Assembly: GCA_948470475.1 (NCBI GenBank)
Contig: OX419339.1
Location: forward strand, 1,302,501-1,366,500
DNA from: Galaxea fascicularis
Taxonomy: Eukaryota > Cnidaria > Anthozoa > Scleractinia > Euphylliidae
Direction: 5' to 3'
DNA: 64,000 nt
Position 1 is the stretch's first letter; each line of letters opens with the position of its first letter. The notes under the pieces are model-generated. The model searched no databases and was not told the origin of the DNA. It saw only the letters and a list, made by a program, of their open reading frames with translations. Below, piece after piece: positions 44,823 through 55,383 of the stretch. The translations under genes and the position numbers were made by a program.

Positions 44823-45160
44823 CCTTTTCCTGTTCAATGATTTCGTTTGTGTTTGTAGCCACAAATGTCAGTCCCTAGATGTTTTGTTTGTTTTGTTCAT
44901 GGATCGGGTTCACCCAGTTACGCTGAAAATGCGACAAGCCCGCGCTTTTTTATGTCTCGATTTATTCTACGCGCGATACAGTCTCTTTATCAACAACTTT
45001 GCTCATGATATATCGGTGACACATGCAGGTTTCTTGGCCGGCATCCTCTTTGAAAACTTGTCACGTCGGCAACAAATAATAAACATTTCAGTTAGTTCCA
45101 TTTTGCTTACCTTTCCAGAAATGTTTCGAGATCATTACCGGGAAATCTCAGACTTAGGCC

Positions 45161-45722
45161 TTAAAGTGCTACTATGATCAAATTCTCGATATTCATTTTT
45201 TTACATTTTCGAACACAATAGGTGTGTCCAAGAGACCTTGCCAAATTTCAATCTAATACGAACAACAGAACTCATGTTTTTTGGACCTTTCTTTCCGAGA
45301 ATTTACGGCCGCCATTAATTTTCCTTGTTCCAAGTCTGGGTTGAGAATTGGAGAAAATGACGTCATTTTCTCAAAAATACCGCACGGGTTGAAATTATAA
45401 TAACAATTAATGTAGAAGATTGCACGAATTTATGAGCCAAAGCTTTTGTTATTCTTTATGCGAACTGCTATGCTAATTGTTATTATAATGTAGACCCGTG
45501 TGGTATTTTTGAGAAAATGACGTCATTTTCTCCAATTCTCAACCCAGACTTGGAACAAGGAAAGTTAATGGCGGCTGTAAATTCTCGGAAAGAAAGGTCA
45601 AAAAAACAAGGGTTATACTGTTCGTAATAGATTGAGATTTGGCAAGACATTTTAGAAAGACCTGTTGTGTACGAAAATGTAAAAAAATGGGTATCGAAAA
45701 TTTGATCGTAGTAGCACTTTAA
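45161..45722. mobile_element. TTAA-flanked palindromic element, about 554 bp
   Basis: TTAA at 45161-45164 and 45719-45722 flank arms that begin AGTGCTACTATGATCAAATT and run about 240 bp with some mismatches, including GAGAAAATGACGTCATTTTC on both sides. No coding capacity. TTAA target choice is typical of piggyBac and Kolobok elements. Sequence just outside the TTAA is also weakly palindromic, so it may be nested in another foldback element. Confidence 0.75.
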
Positions 45723-45984
45723 CGTATCGCACGGTCAATACCAAGGCCGAGGTCTGAGATTTCCGTGTATAATGACCAAACAGATCAGACGAAGTTAATA
45801 AGCTATTCATTATATGTATATGTTGTGCCGCGTAGCACTATAAACACATACAAGTGGTGGAACAGAGAATTAACTCTGAAGTGTAAATTAAAGTGCTAAG
45901 AGAAACCCATGAAAAACCCACTGGGCGTTAGCCCTAGTAAAGGGTACCAGGAAACCACACGAGGCAAAGAAAAAATTCTTATGA

Positions 45985-46071
45985 CCTCGGTGGGAATCGA
46001 ACCCACTACCTCCGGATTAGATCTACCGTTGCTCTGCCGACTAAGCTACGTGGGTTCGATTCCCACCGAGG
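45985..46071 (-). repeat. tRNA-like sequence inside a perfect 22-bp inverted repeat
   Basis: On the minus strand, TAGCTTAGTCGG (A box) and GGTTCGATTCC (B box) are in place, with a T-arm GTGGG/CCCAC. The 5' acceptor strand is replaced by an inverted copy of the T-arm and 3' acceptor strand, so 45985-46006 and 46050-46071 are perfect inverted repeats. It cannot fold as a normal tRNA. It is a tRNA-derived repeat rather than a tRNA gene. Confidence 0.7.
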
Positions 46072-46840
46072 CTACTTGCTTTTCAACTTGATCTCCCATC
46101 CTAATTTTATGTTTGTAATGTTTAAAGCAGTCAAAGTGGCTGAAAAGTGGTTCACTGCCACGGAGCAGAGATACACACGAACTGATTAATTATTAGGAAA
46201 CCCGGTAGGAAAGGACAAAAGAGATACTGCAATGACAATAATTTCATAAGGCACACATGAAAATATTATTGATATGTCCTTTAATTTCGATGGAATAAGA
46301 CCAAACAAAAAATGAAGAGGCCGACTTCGTGTTCAGAGGGAATCTCGTGGTTCCTATGAAAAAGCAAATAAGCAAGTACGGATTGACAAGATCAGTGGCA
46401 CGATTTTGACTGCCACACGTACTGTGGGCGCGCCTACCGTAGGCAAGGATGTAATGTAATGTAAAACGACGGAAAGTCATCAGTTAAGATTAAAGTTAAA
46501 AACTAAGACTCATTACAACTGTTTTACATGACTGCCGTGTGGGAATCCGATGAGTTTCGACTGACAGCCTGGACTGGGTCAGTCGGTGAGAAAGTTTCAT
46601 TATCAAACCCTATTCTTAACTGAAATAGTAACAAATAAAACCATAGAATCCTTATTTGGACTTACTTCAAAAGATTTGACATAAACGCACACGTGATAAA
46701 TTACAGCGATCTCCCTGAAGACATTTTCTCTTTATTTACCCGTCAATATTCACTTGCAGCTCATTTCCTTGACCGACATGTTGAAAAGCAGGTAGTAGTT
46801 GAGTGTTCGTTTGGAGGCAATAAACGTACACATGTAAGAA
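46072..46840. other. Upstream region of the GPCR gene
   Basis: No gene seen. Presumed to hold the promoter and 5' UTR of the gene starting at 46841. Confidence 0.4.
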
Positions 46841-47782
46841 ATGTTGCTATCGACTGAGGAAGCCACCACGTTTGCAGTAATTTTATCCCTCATTTTCGTT
46901 TCTGGCATTGTAGGGAATGTTTTAGTTTGTTTGGCGATTTACTTCGACAAAGATCTCCGTCAACAACAGTCGAATTTTTTTCTTTTTAACCTGGCTGTGA
47001 GTGATCTTTTAACGGGAGCTTTAGTGATACCATTTTGCGTCGACGCGTTAATTGAAGGTCACTGGGCTTTTGGTGATCTATGGTGCAAGACAACAGCTTT
47101 CGTGTACTTCACTTTGGCGATCGTTGGAGTTGAAACACTGGCTTTCATAAGCTGGGATCGTTATTACGCGATCTTTCATCCGCTGAAATACGAAGTGAAT
47201 GTGACACCCAGAAGAGTGCGCTGGGGGATAGGTTTTACTTGGTTGTGGGCGATGGTATTCACGACACCGTGCGCAATGTTGGGGTGGTTCAAATATGGAG
47301 AATACGAGTCCATGTGCACGTATAACTTCACTGGAACGGGCGATGAGTGGAAAACACGAGTAATCATTTACGTTATTTTTACAGTTATGCTATGCGTTAT
47401 TGTCCCATCAGCTGTAATAATTTTCTGCTACGTTCGCATAATTTCTGTTGTGCGGCAACAACGGAGACGAATAAACACCACAACGTCAAGAGACATTAAT
47501 AACTTAAACCAAAGACGATATGCTTGGATTTATAGATTCAAGGGTTTCCGAACGATAACTTTAGTTGTGGTTTTATTTATTCTTTCGTGGACACCTTTCA
47601 GCGTAACGCGTCTTTTAAAAACGTTAACATGGGACTATAAAATTGTGCCCGCCGTGGGGGACACTTTCGCCAGCGTGATGTCGTTATTTAGCACTGCTAC
47701 GAATCCGGTGGTTTACAGCTTGTTTCGAAAGGACTTTAGGCGAGCTTTCAGGAGACTGTTTCGACAAACTTGTTGTACTTAA
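46841..47782 (+). CDS. Intronless class A (rhodopsin-like) GPCR, 313 aa
   Basis: ATG at 46841, stop at 47780-47782. Seven membrane segments carry class A signatures: GNVLV in TM1, LAVSDLL in TM2, WDRYYAIFHPLKY at the end of TM3 (DRY), a Trp in TM4, LSWTPF in TM6 (variant of CWxP) and NPVVY in TM7. Conserved cysteines before TM3 (WCK) and in the second extracellular loop (SMCTY) can form the usual disulphide. The tail ends TCC, a possible palmitoylation site. The position of the retinal Lys of opsins, six residues before the NP, is Leu, so this is not a retinal-binding opsin. Ligand unknown; cnidarian-type orphan, perhaps amine or peptide related. AATAAA at 47837-47842. Confidence 0.92.
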   Translation: MLLSTEEATTFAVILSLIFVSGIVGNVLVCLAIYFDKDLRQQQSNFFLFNLAVSDLLTGALVIPFCVDALIEGHWAFGDLWCKTTAFVYFTLAIVGVETLAFISWDRYYAIFHPLKYEVNVTPRRVRWGIGFTWLWAMVFTTPCAMLGWFKYGEYESMCTYNFTGTGDEWKTRVIIYVIFTVMLCVIVPSAVIIFCYVRIISVVRQQRRRINTTTSRDINNLNQRRYAWIYRFKGFRTITLVVVLFILSWTPFSVTRLLKTLTWDYKIVPAVGDTFASVMSLFSTATNPVVYSLFRKDFRRAFRRLFRQTCCT

Positions 47783-48410
47783 GACCTGAAAATAATTATT
47801 TCCCACATAGTTCAATCTGAAAAATTCCGGCTGCGAATAAATCATAATTTAAGGCGAGAAGGAATCCTGACATGAAAGCAAACTGAAAGACTTTACCTTT
47901 CGTGGTTTTGTGATGTTTGTATTTAAATAGCAAGAGAAGGTTTCAAGAAATTTTAATTAAACATTTTAAATGAGGAAGATATTACTTGACGGAATGGAGA
48001 TGAAGCAGTCTTAAGTTACACGTCTTATATGATCCATAAAACGCCTACGAACTTGTTTCGTTTTCATGTGACAAAAGTTTGATGAAACTTAAATTGAAAA
48101 ATAGGCTGCACTTATTCAGTCGCAGTCAATAGATTTCTTCAACAAATCGAAAAATGTTTGAAAAATTGGTTGAAAATAGTTGTTATTTTTAATGAACAGA
48201 GCAGGAAATGAAAAACGCATTCCGGCTTAATATGTGCCTGAGGGACAGAAGTCTCTTACAATTCTGTGAACAAATAAAACACTCAGTTTGGAAGTGTGAG
48301 CGAAGTGATTTTAAAACCCCACGAAGCCTGAGGCAAAGAGGAATTTTGACTTTAATTTTTACGTTAACAACACCTTCATCACTGCTGGCAAACTTCTCGC
48401 GCTTTGTTTT
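47783..48410. other. 3' flank of the GPCR gene
   Basis: No gene seen apart from the poly(A) signal noted for the GPCR. Confidence 0.4.
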
Positions 48411-48411
48411 C

Positions 48412-49000
48412 TCAGACCACAGGCAGCCCAATCGTTGTACGTGAGACGGTAGGTTACAAACTGTAGATATTACTGGTATATATCTAGAGTATATCAAAAT
48501 AAAATGGTATTTATCTTTATTTTATCGTTTCTTCAAGTGTCTTGCGTAGTCAAGAGCCTAATTTTGGGCCATTTGCAGTGGAAAATTGCATAAGATTGAG
48601 TCAAGTTGTAAGTGTTTTTTTTCACCTGAAGTACAGCTGTCCACTGATAAAAGATTCTTTTGAAGTGGACAGTACTTCAGTTGAAAAAATCGACAAAATT
48701 GCCTTTAAACTAGCCAGGATACACCAAGGGACATTACTATTAAGGTAAGAATACTTTACTTCGTATTATTTTCAGTTTTTCTTCGGTAACGCCGTTCAAC
48801 AATAATATCTATAAGCGGCTTGTAGAAAAACCTACAACTTGACTCAATCCTATGCAATTTTCGCGTGCAAATGGCCTGAAATTAGGCTTTTGACTGTGCA
48901 AGACACTTCAAGAAACGATAAAAAAAGATAAATATTAATTTATTTTGACATACTCTAGATATAGTCTCACGTACTACGCTTGGGCAGCCTGTGCTCAGAC
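48412..49000. repeat. Large foldback repeat of about 590 bp
   Basis: Sequence at 48412-48612 recurs inverted at about 48831-49000 with an indel of about 30 bp in the left arm. Shared words include TACGTGAGAC/GTCTCACGTA, TCTAGAGTAT/ATACTCTAGA and AAGTGTCTTGC/GCAAGACACTT. The loop at about 48613-48830 is unique and contains a short frame ending at a consensus donor. Confidence 0.7.
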
Positions 49001-49082
49001 GCACCTAAGCCAGGTTTATTACTTTTCAGCATACGTTTTTACAATGAGGAGTCAATATCGTTCTCTTTTCATGAATTCATAA

Positions 49083-49216
49083 ACAAGTAAAAATAAGCGA
49101 TATAATTTCCCGACGTTTCGGCGACTTCATGACGCCATTATCAAGGGTAGAAATGAGAATAAAATTAACAAATGCGAAATCTTTTATTCTCATATATATC
49201 GCTTATTTTTACTTGT
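49083..49216. repeat. 22-bp inverted repeats around a hammerhead-like relic
   Basis: 49083-49104 and 49195-49216 are perfect 22-bp inverted repeats (ACAAGTAAAAATAAGCGATA plus two bases). Inside, the minus strand at 49150-49111 reads TTGATAA, GGCG stem, CGCC, GAAAC, GTCG, which resembles a hammerhead core with two core changes. Probably a remnant of a Penelope-like terminal repeat. Confidence 0.5.
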
Positions 49217-50621
49217 CTATGTATTACTAAGTCATTGTTAATCCGAATTTTTTTTCATGAATTGAAACTGAAAATCATTCATGATCTGTTATCGACGCGT
49301 CGGAAAGAACGTCATGAGCTTTCCGCCACAATACACTGACAATACATGTTCCACTTCCTCATATTTGTAGCTTCTCTCTACATCACACAAACATATCTAA
49401 AGCCGGATTGCGAATTTTTAGAGTATAGTTTCTTTGTCCAATTCTCATTCTTGCAACAAATCCATATCACTTTGTTTTAAAGATATTTCAGTTACCGAAG
49501 AATCCTTCCAGTTCCACATTCATCTTCGTATGGTGTTTTCGTTTTATAATCGTGAGTAATGTCCTTAGGGTTTGAACGCAAATTTTAAGAGCTCTTTAAT
49601 ACTTAATATTTCACATGCAACATACAATGTTTTTTCACGTATAGAGTAGATTTCACTTCAAAATATCAGTACTATAAACGTCGTTATGCCGATATTCACA
49701 AGAACTGGCTAAAGATCATTATTTCTGCTTTGCTTTCACGGCTGCTGTATTTCCTGGAGAAGATTGACACTTAAGTCTACATATGACAAATTAGCGAAAA
49801 TTGTGCGATGTGTGTGAGAAGTGTGGGCTGTTTGATAAGGAGACAAAAGTGTGGTGACTGACATGATTTTGTTTTGCTTTCCAGATACTTATAATTACCG
49901 GTAGTGAAACTTGACGGAAACGTTCACCAATCCCTTTGTTCATCATTTTGATTATTTGCAATATAAATGTTGCATATGTCACAAGAGGGTTTTTTATCTT
50001 TTTTGAGAAACAACATTTTTGTACCTCATCGCACCAAATCTTCACCGACTGCAAAAAGCAATTAATGTAACAAAGACGAAAATTTATGGGTTATATATTT
50101 TGTCATAATATTGACTTCAGTCAAGATATCAGTACAAATTCGCTTGTTCTGGCGCAGTAAAAGACCTGCGGATACCAAGCTTTATTAAAAACTACGTTCG
50201 CTTTCACGCCACATGCTGCTGTTTTGTTATAAGTCAGACGAATTTGCAGTGACAATCATTACTTTGAAAAATCGCTGAAAGAACTTCACAAAACTCTTGG
50301 AACGTGGCCAGGTGATGCAGTCTTATTTCCACAACTGGATTGAGAATAGTTAAGTCCAGGTTGCAGAATGTGGCTCGTTTCTAACTTTTCTCATAAGAAT
50401 GCTACCCAAAAAAATTAAGTCGATACCCTGGGTGCCAGAAATTAATTTTTTAACTCGCCTGCTTTATTATAAATAATTAGTACGGCAGACACGCCAGTGT
50501 GTTCGAAGAGTAGCATGTTCATGCTTGTGGGCAAATTTATCTGGAGATCAAAAGAAACCGGAATGTGAGAACGGCAGAATTACGCAACATATTTGTAAAA
50601 AACTACCAAAATGCGTTGATC
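49217..50621. other. AT-rich intergenic, no gene seen
   Basis: Frames here are short and start at non-ATG codons. Nothing recognised. Confidence 0.4.
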
Positions 50622-50832
50622 GAGGGTCCCCTATACTTTTTTCGTGAAACGTGATTGGGACTATTTTTTTCTCGTGAAATGTGATTTAGGTTTATTTGTT
50701 CATTCGTGATTCGTGATTGCCGATATTTGCGTTATCGTGAACGTGAACGAATTTTGGGAATTATCCGTGACGCGTGAACAGTCTCAATATTTTTACGTGA
50801 ATGCATTTTCCAAAGTGGTATAGGGGACCCTC
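50622..50832. mobile_element. 211-bp MITE with 6-bp target duplication and CGTGA-rich interior
   Basis: Perfect inverted ends GAGGGTCCCCTATAC and GTATAGGGGACCCTC. TTGATC is duplicated at 50616-50621 and 50833-50838. The interior holds about ten CGTGA words in one orientation. Confidence 0.78.
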
Positions 50833-50973
50833 TTGATCGAGTCGATAGCAGCTCTAAGGTCTAAGGTGCCAAACTAGACGACAAGGCCGAGCCCCTCGTT
50901 GTAATCTATAGTAGCTTTCACCACACCCATCTTGTTTTGTATTACAGAAGAGAATCCATTGTGTGAATGATGT

Positions 50974-51196
50974 ATTATGATATAAATCATATATGAACTG
51001 CGGAAATGAAATCAACTCGCAGATGTGAACACAATTTATGCAATTAAGGACTTCAACGGGGTTTGAACCCATGACCTCGCGTTACCGGTGCGATGCTCTA
51101 ACCAACTGAGCTATGAAGCCACTGGCGTTGGGAGCAGATATGTTCCCATGAGAGAGATGAGTCAGAGAGACCCTGGGAAGGAGCTTGAGAGATGAG
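50974..51196 (-). mobile_element. tRNA-derived SINE with 12-bp target duplication
   Basis: TGTGAATGATGT is repeated at 50962-50973 and 51197-51208. The element on the minus strand has a head of about 76 bp, the tRNA-like region at 51120-51048, then an AT-rich body of about 74 bp. This head-tRNA-body layout matches SINEs seen widely in coral genomes. Confidence 0.75.
51048..51120 (-). tRNA. tRNA-Thr(GGT)-like part of the SINE
   Basis: 73 nt fold as a tRNA: acceptor GGCTTCA with TGAAGTC (one G-U), D arm GCTCAGTTGGTTAGAGC, anticodon loop CCGGTAA with anticodon GGT, T arm with GGGTTCAAACC. Position 33 is C instead of the near-universal T and the anticodon stem has an A-C mismatch; GGT is not a usual eukaryotic Thr anticodon. 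It is therefore a SINE component, not a working tRNA gene. Confidence 0.6.
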
Positions 51197-51208
51197 TGTG
51201 AATGATGT

Positions 51209-53565
51209 GTATGAATCCAATGTGTCACAGAATTTATTTATTTATTACAATTTAATGTCAAAATCTACTGATCACACACTAAGATGAGGCAAAAGGATGA
51301 CTCTGTAAAAGGACCAGGGACCCTATACAAGACAGACCACCTTAAATACCCCACGAAAATATTAAAAAGTACAATGCGCAATGTTATGATTATTGATGTA
51401 AAGAAAAAAAAAATCAAATCAAAAGCCAGCTAGCAGTATTCTGTCACTCCTCCCTTCAAAAGAGGAAATTCCTTACTGACAATGGTAATACTACCGGTTC
51501 AGACTGCAAACAGTCGACTCATTTTTATCTTAAAGAAGTCCTTATTATGACATGTGTAACATGTATGCTATTGGAATTATTCACTATACAGGGCTTGAAA
51601 TTAACTTTTTCGTCCAGGTGCCAGCTGGCGACTAGAGAGAAAAATTTGGTTGCTTCGCATGAAAGGAAGATTTTTTGACTACTTTCATGCTAGTAGATTG
51701 GGTTTACCCATTCTTTTTTTTTTTCTCAAGTCATCTTCACTGGGAAAAATAGTAATGGTTCATCCTGTTTTTTCGTCTCGATCAACGGTCGGCCCAGTTC
51801 CCTACATCAAGGTATAGCTCGTACCAGTCTAAGCCACTGAAACCATTATGGCGCTCAGTAAACATGAAAAGATTGACGTACCCTTGGTCTTATTTCGTTA
51901 CTTGCTTGTGGGAATTTTATCTTTTCAGGAAAGGATAGAAATTTTAATCAATCAATCAATCGAATTTATTTACTTATAGACATGTAAACATCTAGAAGCT
52001 AATTTGAACTTGTTAAAACATGTACGTGTATAACAACAACAACAACAACTTTATTACCCTTTTTTTCCCTAGAGAAAAAATTACAATAAAGGAAATGAAA
52101 TTTTAAAAAGAGTAACGGCTTAATTAATAACTATGAAAGCTAACGATGGTAGGAAGACATAGTAAAAAAAAGTTAATTTGAAAGGCAGGTAGGACAGACA
52201 AGAAACACACACAACAAAACACAACTACAGCGTGTTTTATAATCAGCTAGCTAAACTACAACCGACATTTGCATCAACAGAAGTTACAACTAAACTAGAG
52301 TGTTCGCGCATACCAGAATAAATTCTTGTAAATGTTGTTTAAGGTAATTCCCTTGAAAAGGATGTACTACCCAGCTTTTTTTCAAACTTGGCAGAATTGA
52401 TAACCATGCATAGGACATTGAAAAAATGCAATAAAAAGATGGGGTTATCATGCTTGTTTTTGTCCTGCATGCCCATCATTCTAAGTGTTTTTGCTTAGTT
52501 GTGTGAGAAATGTTCGAAACTTTATCAACCGGACAAATTGCAAATTGCAGTGCAAAAACTATGAATATTACTGAAACCTAGGGACTATTCGTCTTTCTTG
52601 GCTATAATCTTTCAGAATAGTGATTTCATATTGCCCAGTGTTGCAAATAATGTAATTAAATTGGACCACTATCTCATATTCTCATACTCCTCCCTGGCTC
52701 TAAATGCAGAGTTTACATCATTTATACACAAATTCTACAACTTCTACCACCCAACTTTTTTTATTCTTGAAATACATGTACATTTTTCCTGTACCTAGTA
52801 CGAGCAAATGACACCAATAAAAATGGGGGGTCACTGTGCTGGTTTGGAATAAAATCGCCATTTACTTATTTCTAGGAGATCAGTCCTTCAGAAAACCTGC
52901 AGGGTTTTCAATATGCATGCACTCATGCGCAGTAAGGATGCACAATGCAATTCAGGGGAATTACCTTAAGTGTAACAACAAATAGGTGTCTAATTCTCAT
53001 AGCTAGCACACTTAGATAAAAGTCCAGGGCTGTCACTAGGATTTAAAGTAGATGGATGAATAAGTTCAAGTAGATGGCTACAGATTAGAATGAGCACAAA
53101 GCTCACAAAGACAATTTTCTGCATTCTGGTTCAAAAGTAGACGGCACAAAGAGGTCTGACAGACAGTGGAAATCCGCCAGCTACGGGCTCAACCCTGAAA
53201 GTGAACAATTGTTTTTTGTTCTAGGAAGATTGCAGCACTTTATCATGACTGATGTAGTATAAACTTGTTGCTCCTGTAAGACTTCAATAGGGAGCCAAAA
53301 AAACAAACAACCAAACAAAACAGGAAAAACAAACAGGTTTTGTTGCCAGTGTTTTGTTACTGATCCTTATTTCTCAAGTATTTGTCCTGTACCTCTTCTC
53401 AAATCCCAGCACTCAATGGAGACAAGGGATGAAACTAAAGGAAACAACTAATTTTGTTTGTTAGCTGTGTCACATTTGTAAAGGCACAACACCTATCCCT
53501 TCTACACAGACAGAGGTTCACAACATTGCTTCCCAAAAGACAGAAACCAAAACTATTCAATGTTG
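51209..53565. other. Intergenic DNA between SINE and KLHL gene
   Basis: Includes an (AATC)n tract at 51947-51960 next to AAATTTATTT that looks like the 3' tail of a minus-strand non-LTR retrotransposon, and a short AAC repeat at about 52029-52049. No gene recognised. The 3' UTR of the KLHL gene should begin just left of 53566. Confidence 0.45.
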
Positions 53566-55383
53566 CTATTGATCAGTGTGTGAACTTTGAACTGCTAAAA
53601 AGTGTTTTGGTAATTTAAGCAAAGAAGCATCAGGTAAAGATAGAGCAACTGGCATGTGGGTATTAACTTTGTGCCACTCATTGCATTTGAGATCAAAGCA
53701 TTCTACACTATCCAGATATGTGCCTCCAACCTCTCCACCAAATACATACACAGTTTCCTCCACACTTACAATTCCACAACCAGCTCGAGGAACAGCTGGA
53801 CTGGACACCAAACTCCACTGATTTAGACATGGATCAAACATTTCACAGCTTGGTTCTAATGCTGCTTGTGCCACATCTCCCGTTTCACAAAACCCCCCAA
53901 CAATAACAATTTTCCCACCCACCGAGGCAGCTGATGATAACCTGCGGGCATGATTCAAATCTGGAACCTTCCTCCATTGGTTGGCAAATGGATCATAGCA
54001 CTCTACACTGCTCAGACATGCATACTGCTCTCCAAAACCATCTGAACCTCCAATTGCATAAATAAGATCCTCCAGTACAACTGCACAATGACCAAAACGG
54101 TTAGCTTCCATCGATGCTAACTGCCTCCATTCATTACAAATTGGATTGTACTTATGAAGATTAGGTGAAGCGTCACTACTCTCTTTAATGCCACCAGTAA
54201 CATAAAGATCTCCCCTGAATGAAGTAACAGTAAAGCCACTAAAAATTTGACCAGGAATCTCTGTCTCTATTGACTTCCATGTGTTCTTCTGGGGATTGAA
54301 ACAACTGATAGTGGTGAAATTGTCACTACTCAACACATAAACACGGCCACCACAAAGGCCGGAATATATACAACCATGACCTAGAATATTGGTCAGTGGA
54401 CTAAGCAAATGCCACTCATTTGTAGCAAGAGCAAAACAATAGACTGTTTGACGAAACTCATATTCTCCCTCTGCATAACCACCAATGATTGTTATCACAT
54501 ATTCTTCTTTCTCGATGGAGTTGCGGTGTTTAAATAACCTGTCAGAAAACCGATCTGGAAAGAGGAAAAAGTCCAGTCCACTGTTCAAAATTGCAGTGCA
54601 AGTGAGACTCTCTGTGATCAGCTTTTCCTTATCGAGAATTCTCCGCAGACTGTATCTTGACATTGAGAATGGCCTAAGACATTTCAAAAGATCCGGCAAA
54701 AAGCATTCTCTTGACGACAAATCATGTGTAACCCACGCCATCACTGCCTCATAAACTTGTTCTTCTTCGGCGATATTCAACTCGTCTTTACAAACCAATT
54801 CACTGACTTGTTCAACACCAAGTGACAGGAAATCTTCAGCTTTGACAAAGGGAACAAAGTGTTGGCATTGGTACTCTACTGCCGCTTGCCTGAGCGAGTC
54901 ACAGTTGTACTGTGATGCAAATGATTCCAGCGCTGCACAGTTTGAAATACTCACTGATTCCACCAAGAACTGAGCAACCCTCGATTTCAACCTCGAAATC
55001 ATCAAATAGTCGGAAGCAACTACAAGGTCCTGTGCATTGGAAGAAGTGATACTTACTTCGCCAGTGTAAATAAACTTCAGAACTTCAGCGACTGTAGTTG
55101 AATTCATATTTAACTCCACTAAATTACTCTGGTTTTCATTTACTTGCAAGTCACAAGAGAACAAAGCCTTGAAGTAGTCGCTCCCTGCAGATAACACAAT
55201 TCTGTGAGCAGAGAAGTTCTGTCCTTCAGCTCGAACAGTTATGTCGCATAAGAAGTTTGAATTTCTGAGATCGTGTAATTTGTGCAACAATTCGTCTTTG
55301 AATTCATCATCAGTCACTTCAGTTGGCTTGTCTTTCTCTTCTGTCATTTTCACGAAGTGTAAAATGGGAGTGAAGCGTTGCAT
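53566..55383 (-). CDS. Intronless BTB-BACK-Kelch (KLHL) protein, 605 aa
   Basis: ATG at 55383-55381, with a second in-frame ATG 12 codons later (MTEEKDKPT) that could also serve. The BTB domain spans about residues 35-140 (FLCDITVRAEGQNFSAHRIV, LSAGSDYFKALF), BACK about 145-245 (NCAALESFASQY, AVMAWVTHD, LLKCLRPFSMSRYSLRRI), and six kelch blades about 295-590, each with a hydrophobic strand and GG or GR then a W (IIGGYAEG, LYVTGGIKES, IYAIGGSDGFG, IVIVGGFCE, VYVFGGEVGG). Proteins of this layout are substrate adaptors of CUL3 ubiquitin ligases; the blade surface picks the substrate. Length is normal for the family. Which KLHL is closest cannot be decided by eye. Lack of introns suggests an old retrocopy. 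Confidence 0.93.
   Translation of the reverse strand: MQRFTPILHFVKMTEEKDKPTEVTDDEFKDELLHKLHDLRNSNFLCDITVRAEGQNFSAHRIVLSAGSDYFKALFSCDLQVNENQSNLVELNMNSTTVAEVLKFIYTGEVSITSSNAQDLVVASDYLMISRLKSRVAQFLVESVSISNCAALESFASQYNCDSLRQAAVEYQCQHFVPFVKAEDFLSLGVEQVSELVCKDELNIAEEEQVYEAVMAWVTHDLSSRECFLPDLLKCLRPFSMSRYSLRRILDKEKLITESLTCTAILNSGLDFFLFPDRFSDRLFKHRNSIEKEEYVITIIGGYAEGEYEFRQTVYCFALATNEWHLLSPLTNILGHGCIYSGLCGGRVYVLSSDNFTTISCFNPQKNTWKSIETEIPGQIFSGFTVTSFRGDLYVTGGIKESSDASPNLHKYNPICNEWRQLASMEANRFGHCAVVLEDLIYAIGGSDGFGEQYACLSSVECYDPFANQWRKVPDLNHARRLSSAASVGGKIVIVGGFCETGDVAQAALEPSCEMFDPCLNQWSLVSSPAVPRAGCGIVSVEETVYVFGGEVGGTYLDSVECFDLKCNEWHKVNTHMPVALSLPDASLLKLPKHFLAVQSSHTDQ

Noticed and set aside
45909..46091. Frame with the peptide SVGIEPTTSGLDLP
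   Set aside because: It is the antisense translation of the tRNA-like repeat, a common spurious frame in genomes.
51048..51120. Working tRNA-Thr gene
   Set aside because: C33, an A-C mismatch in the anticodon stem, unusual GGT anticodon, and position inside a duplication-flanked SINE.
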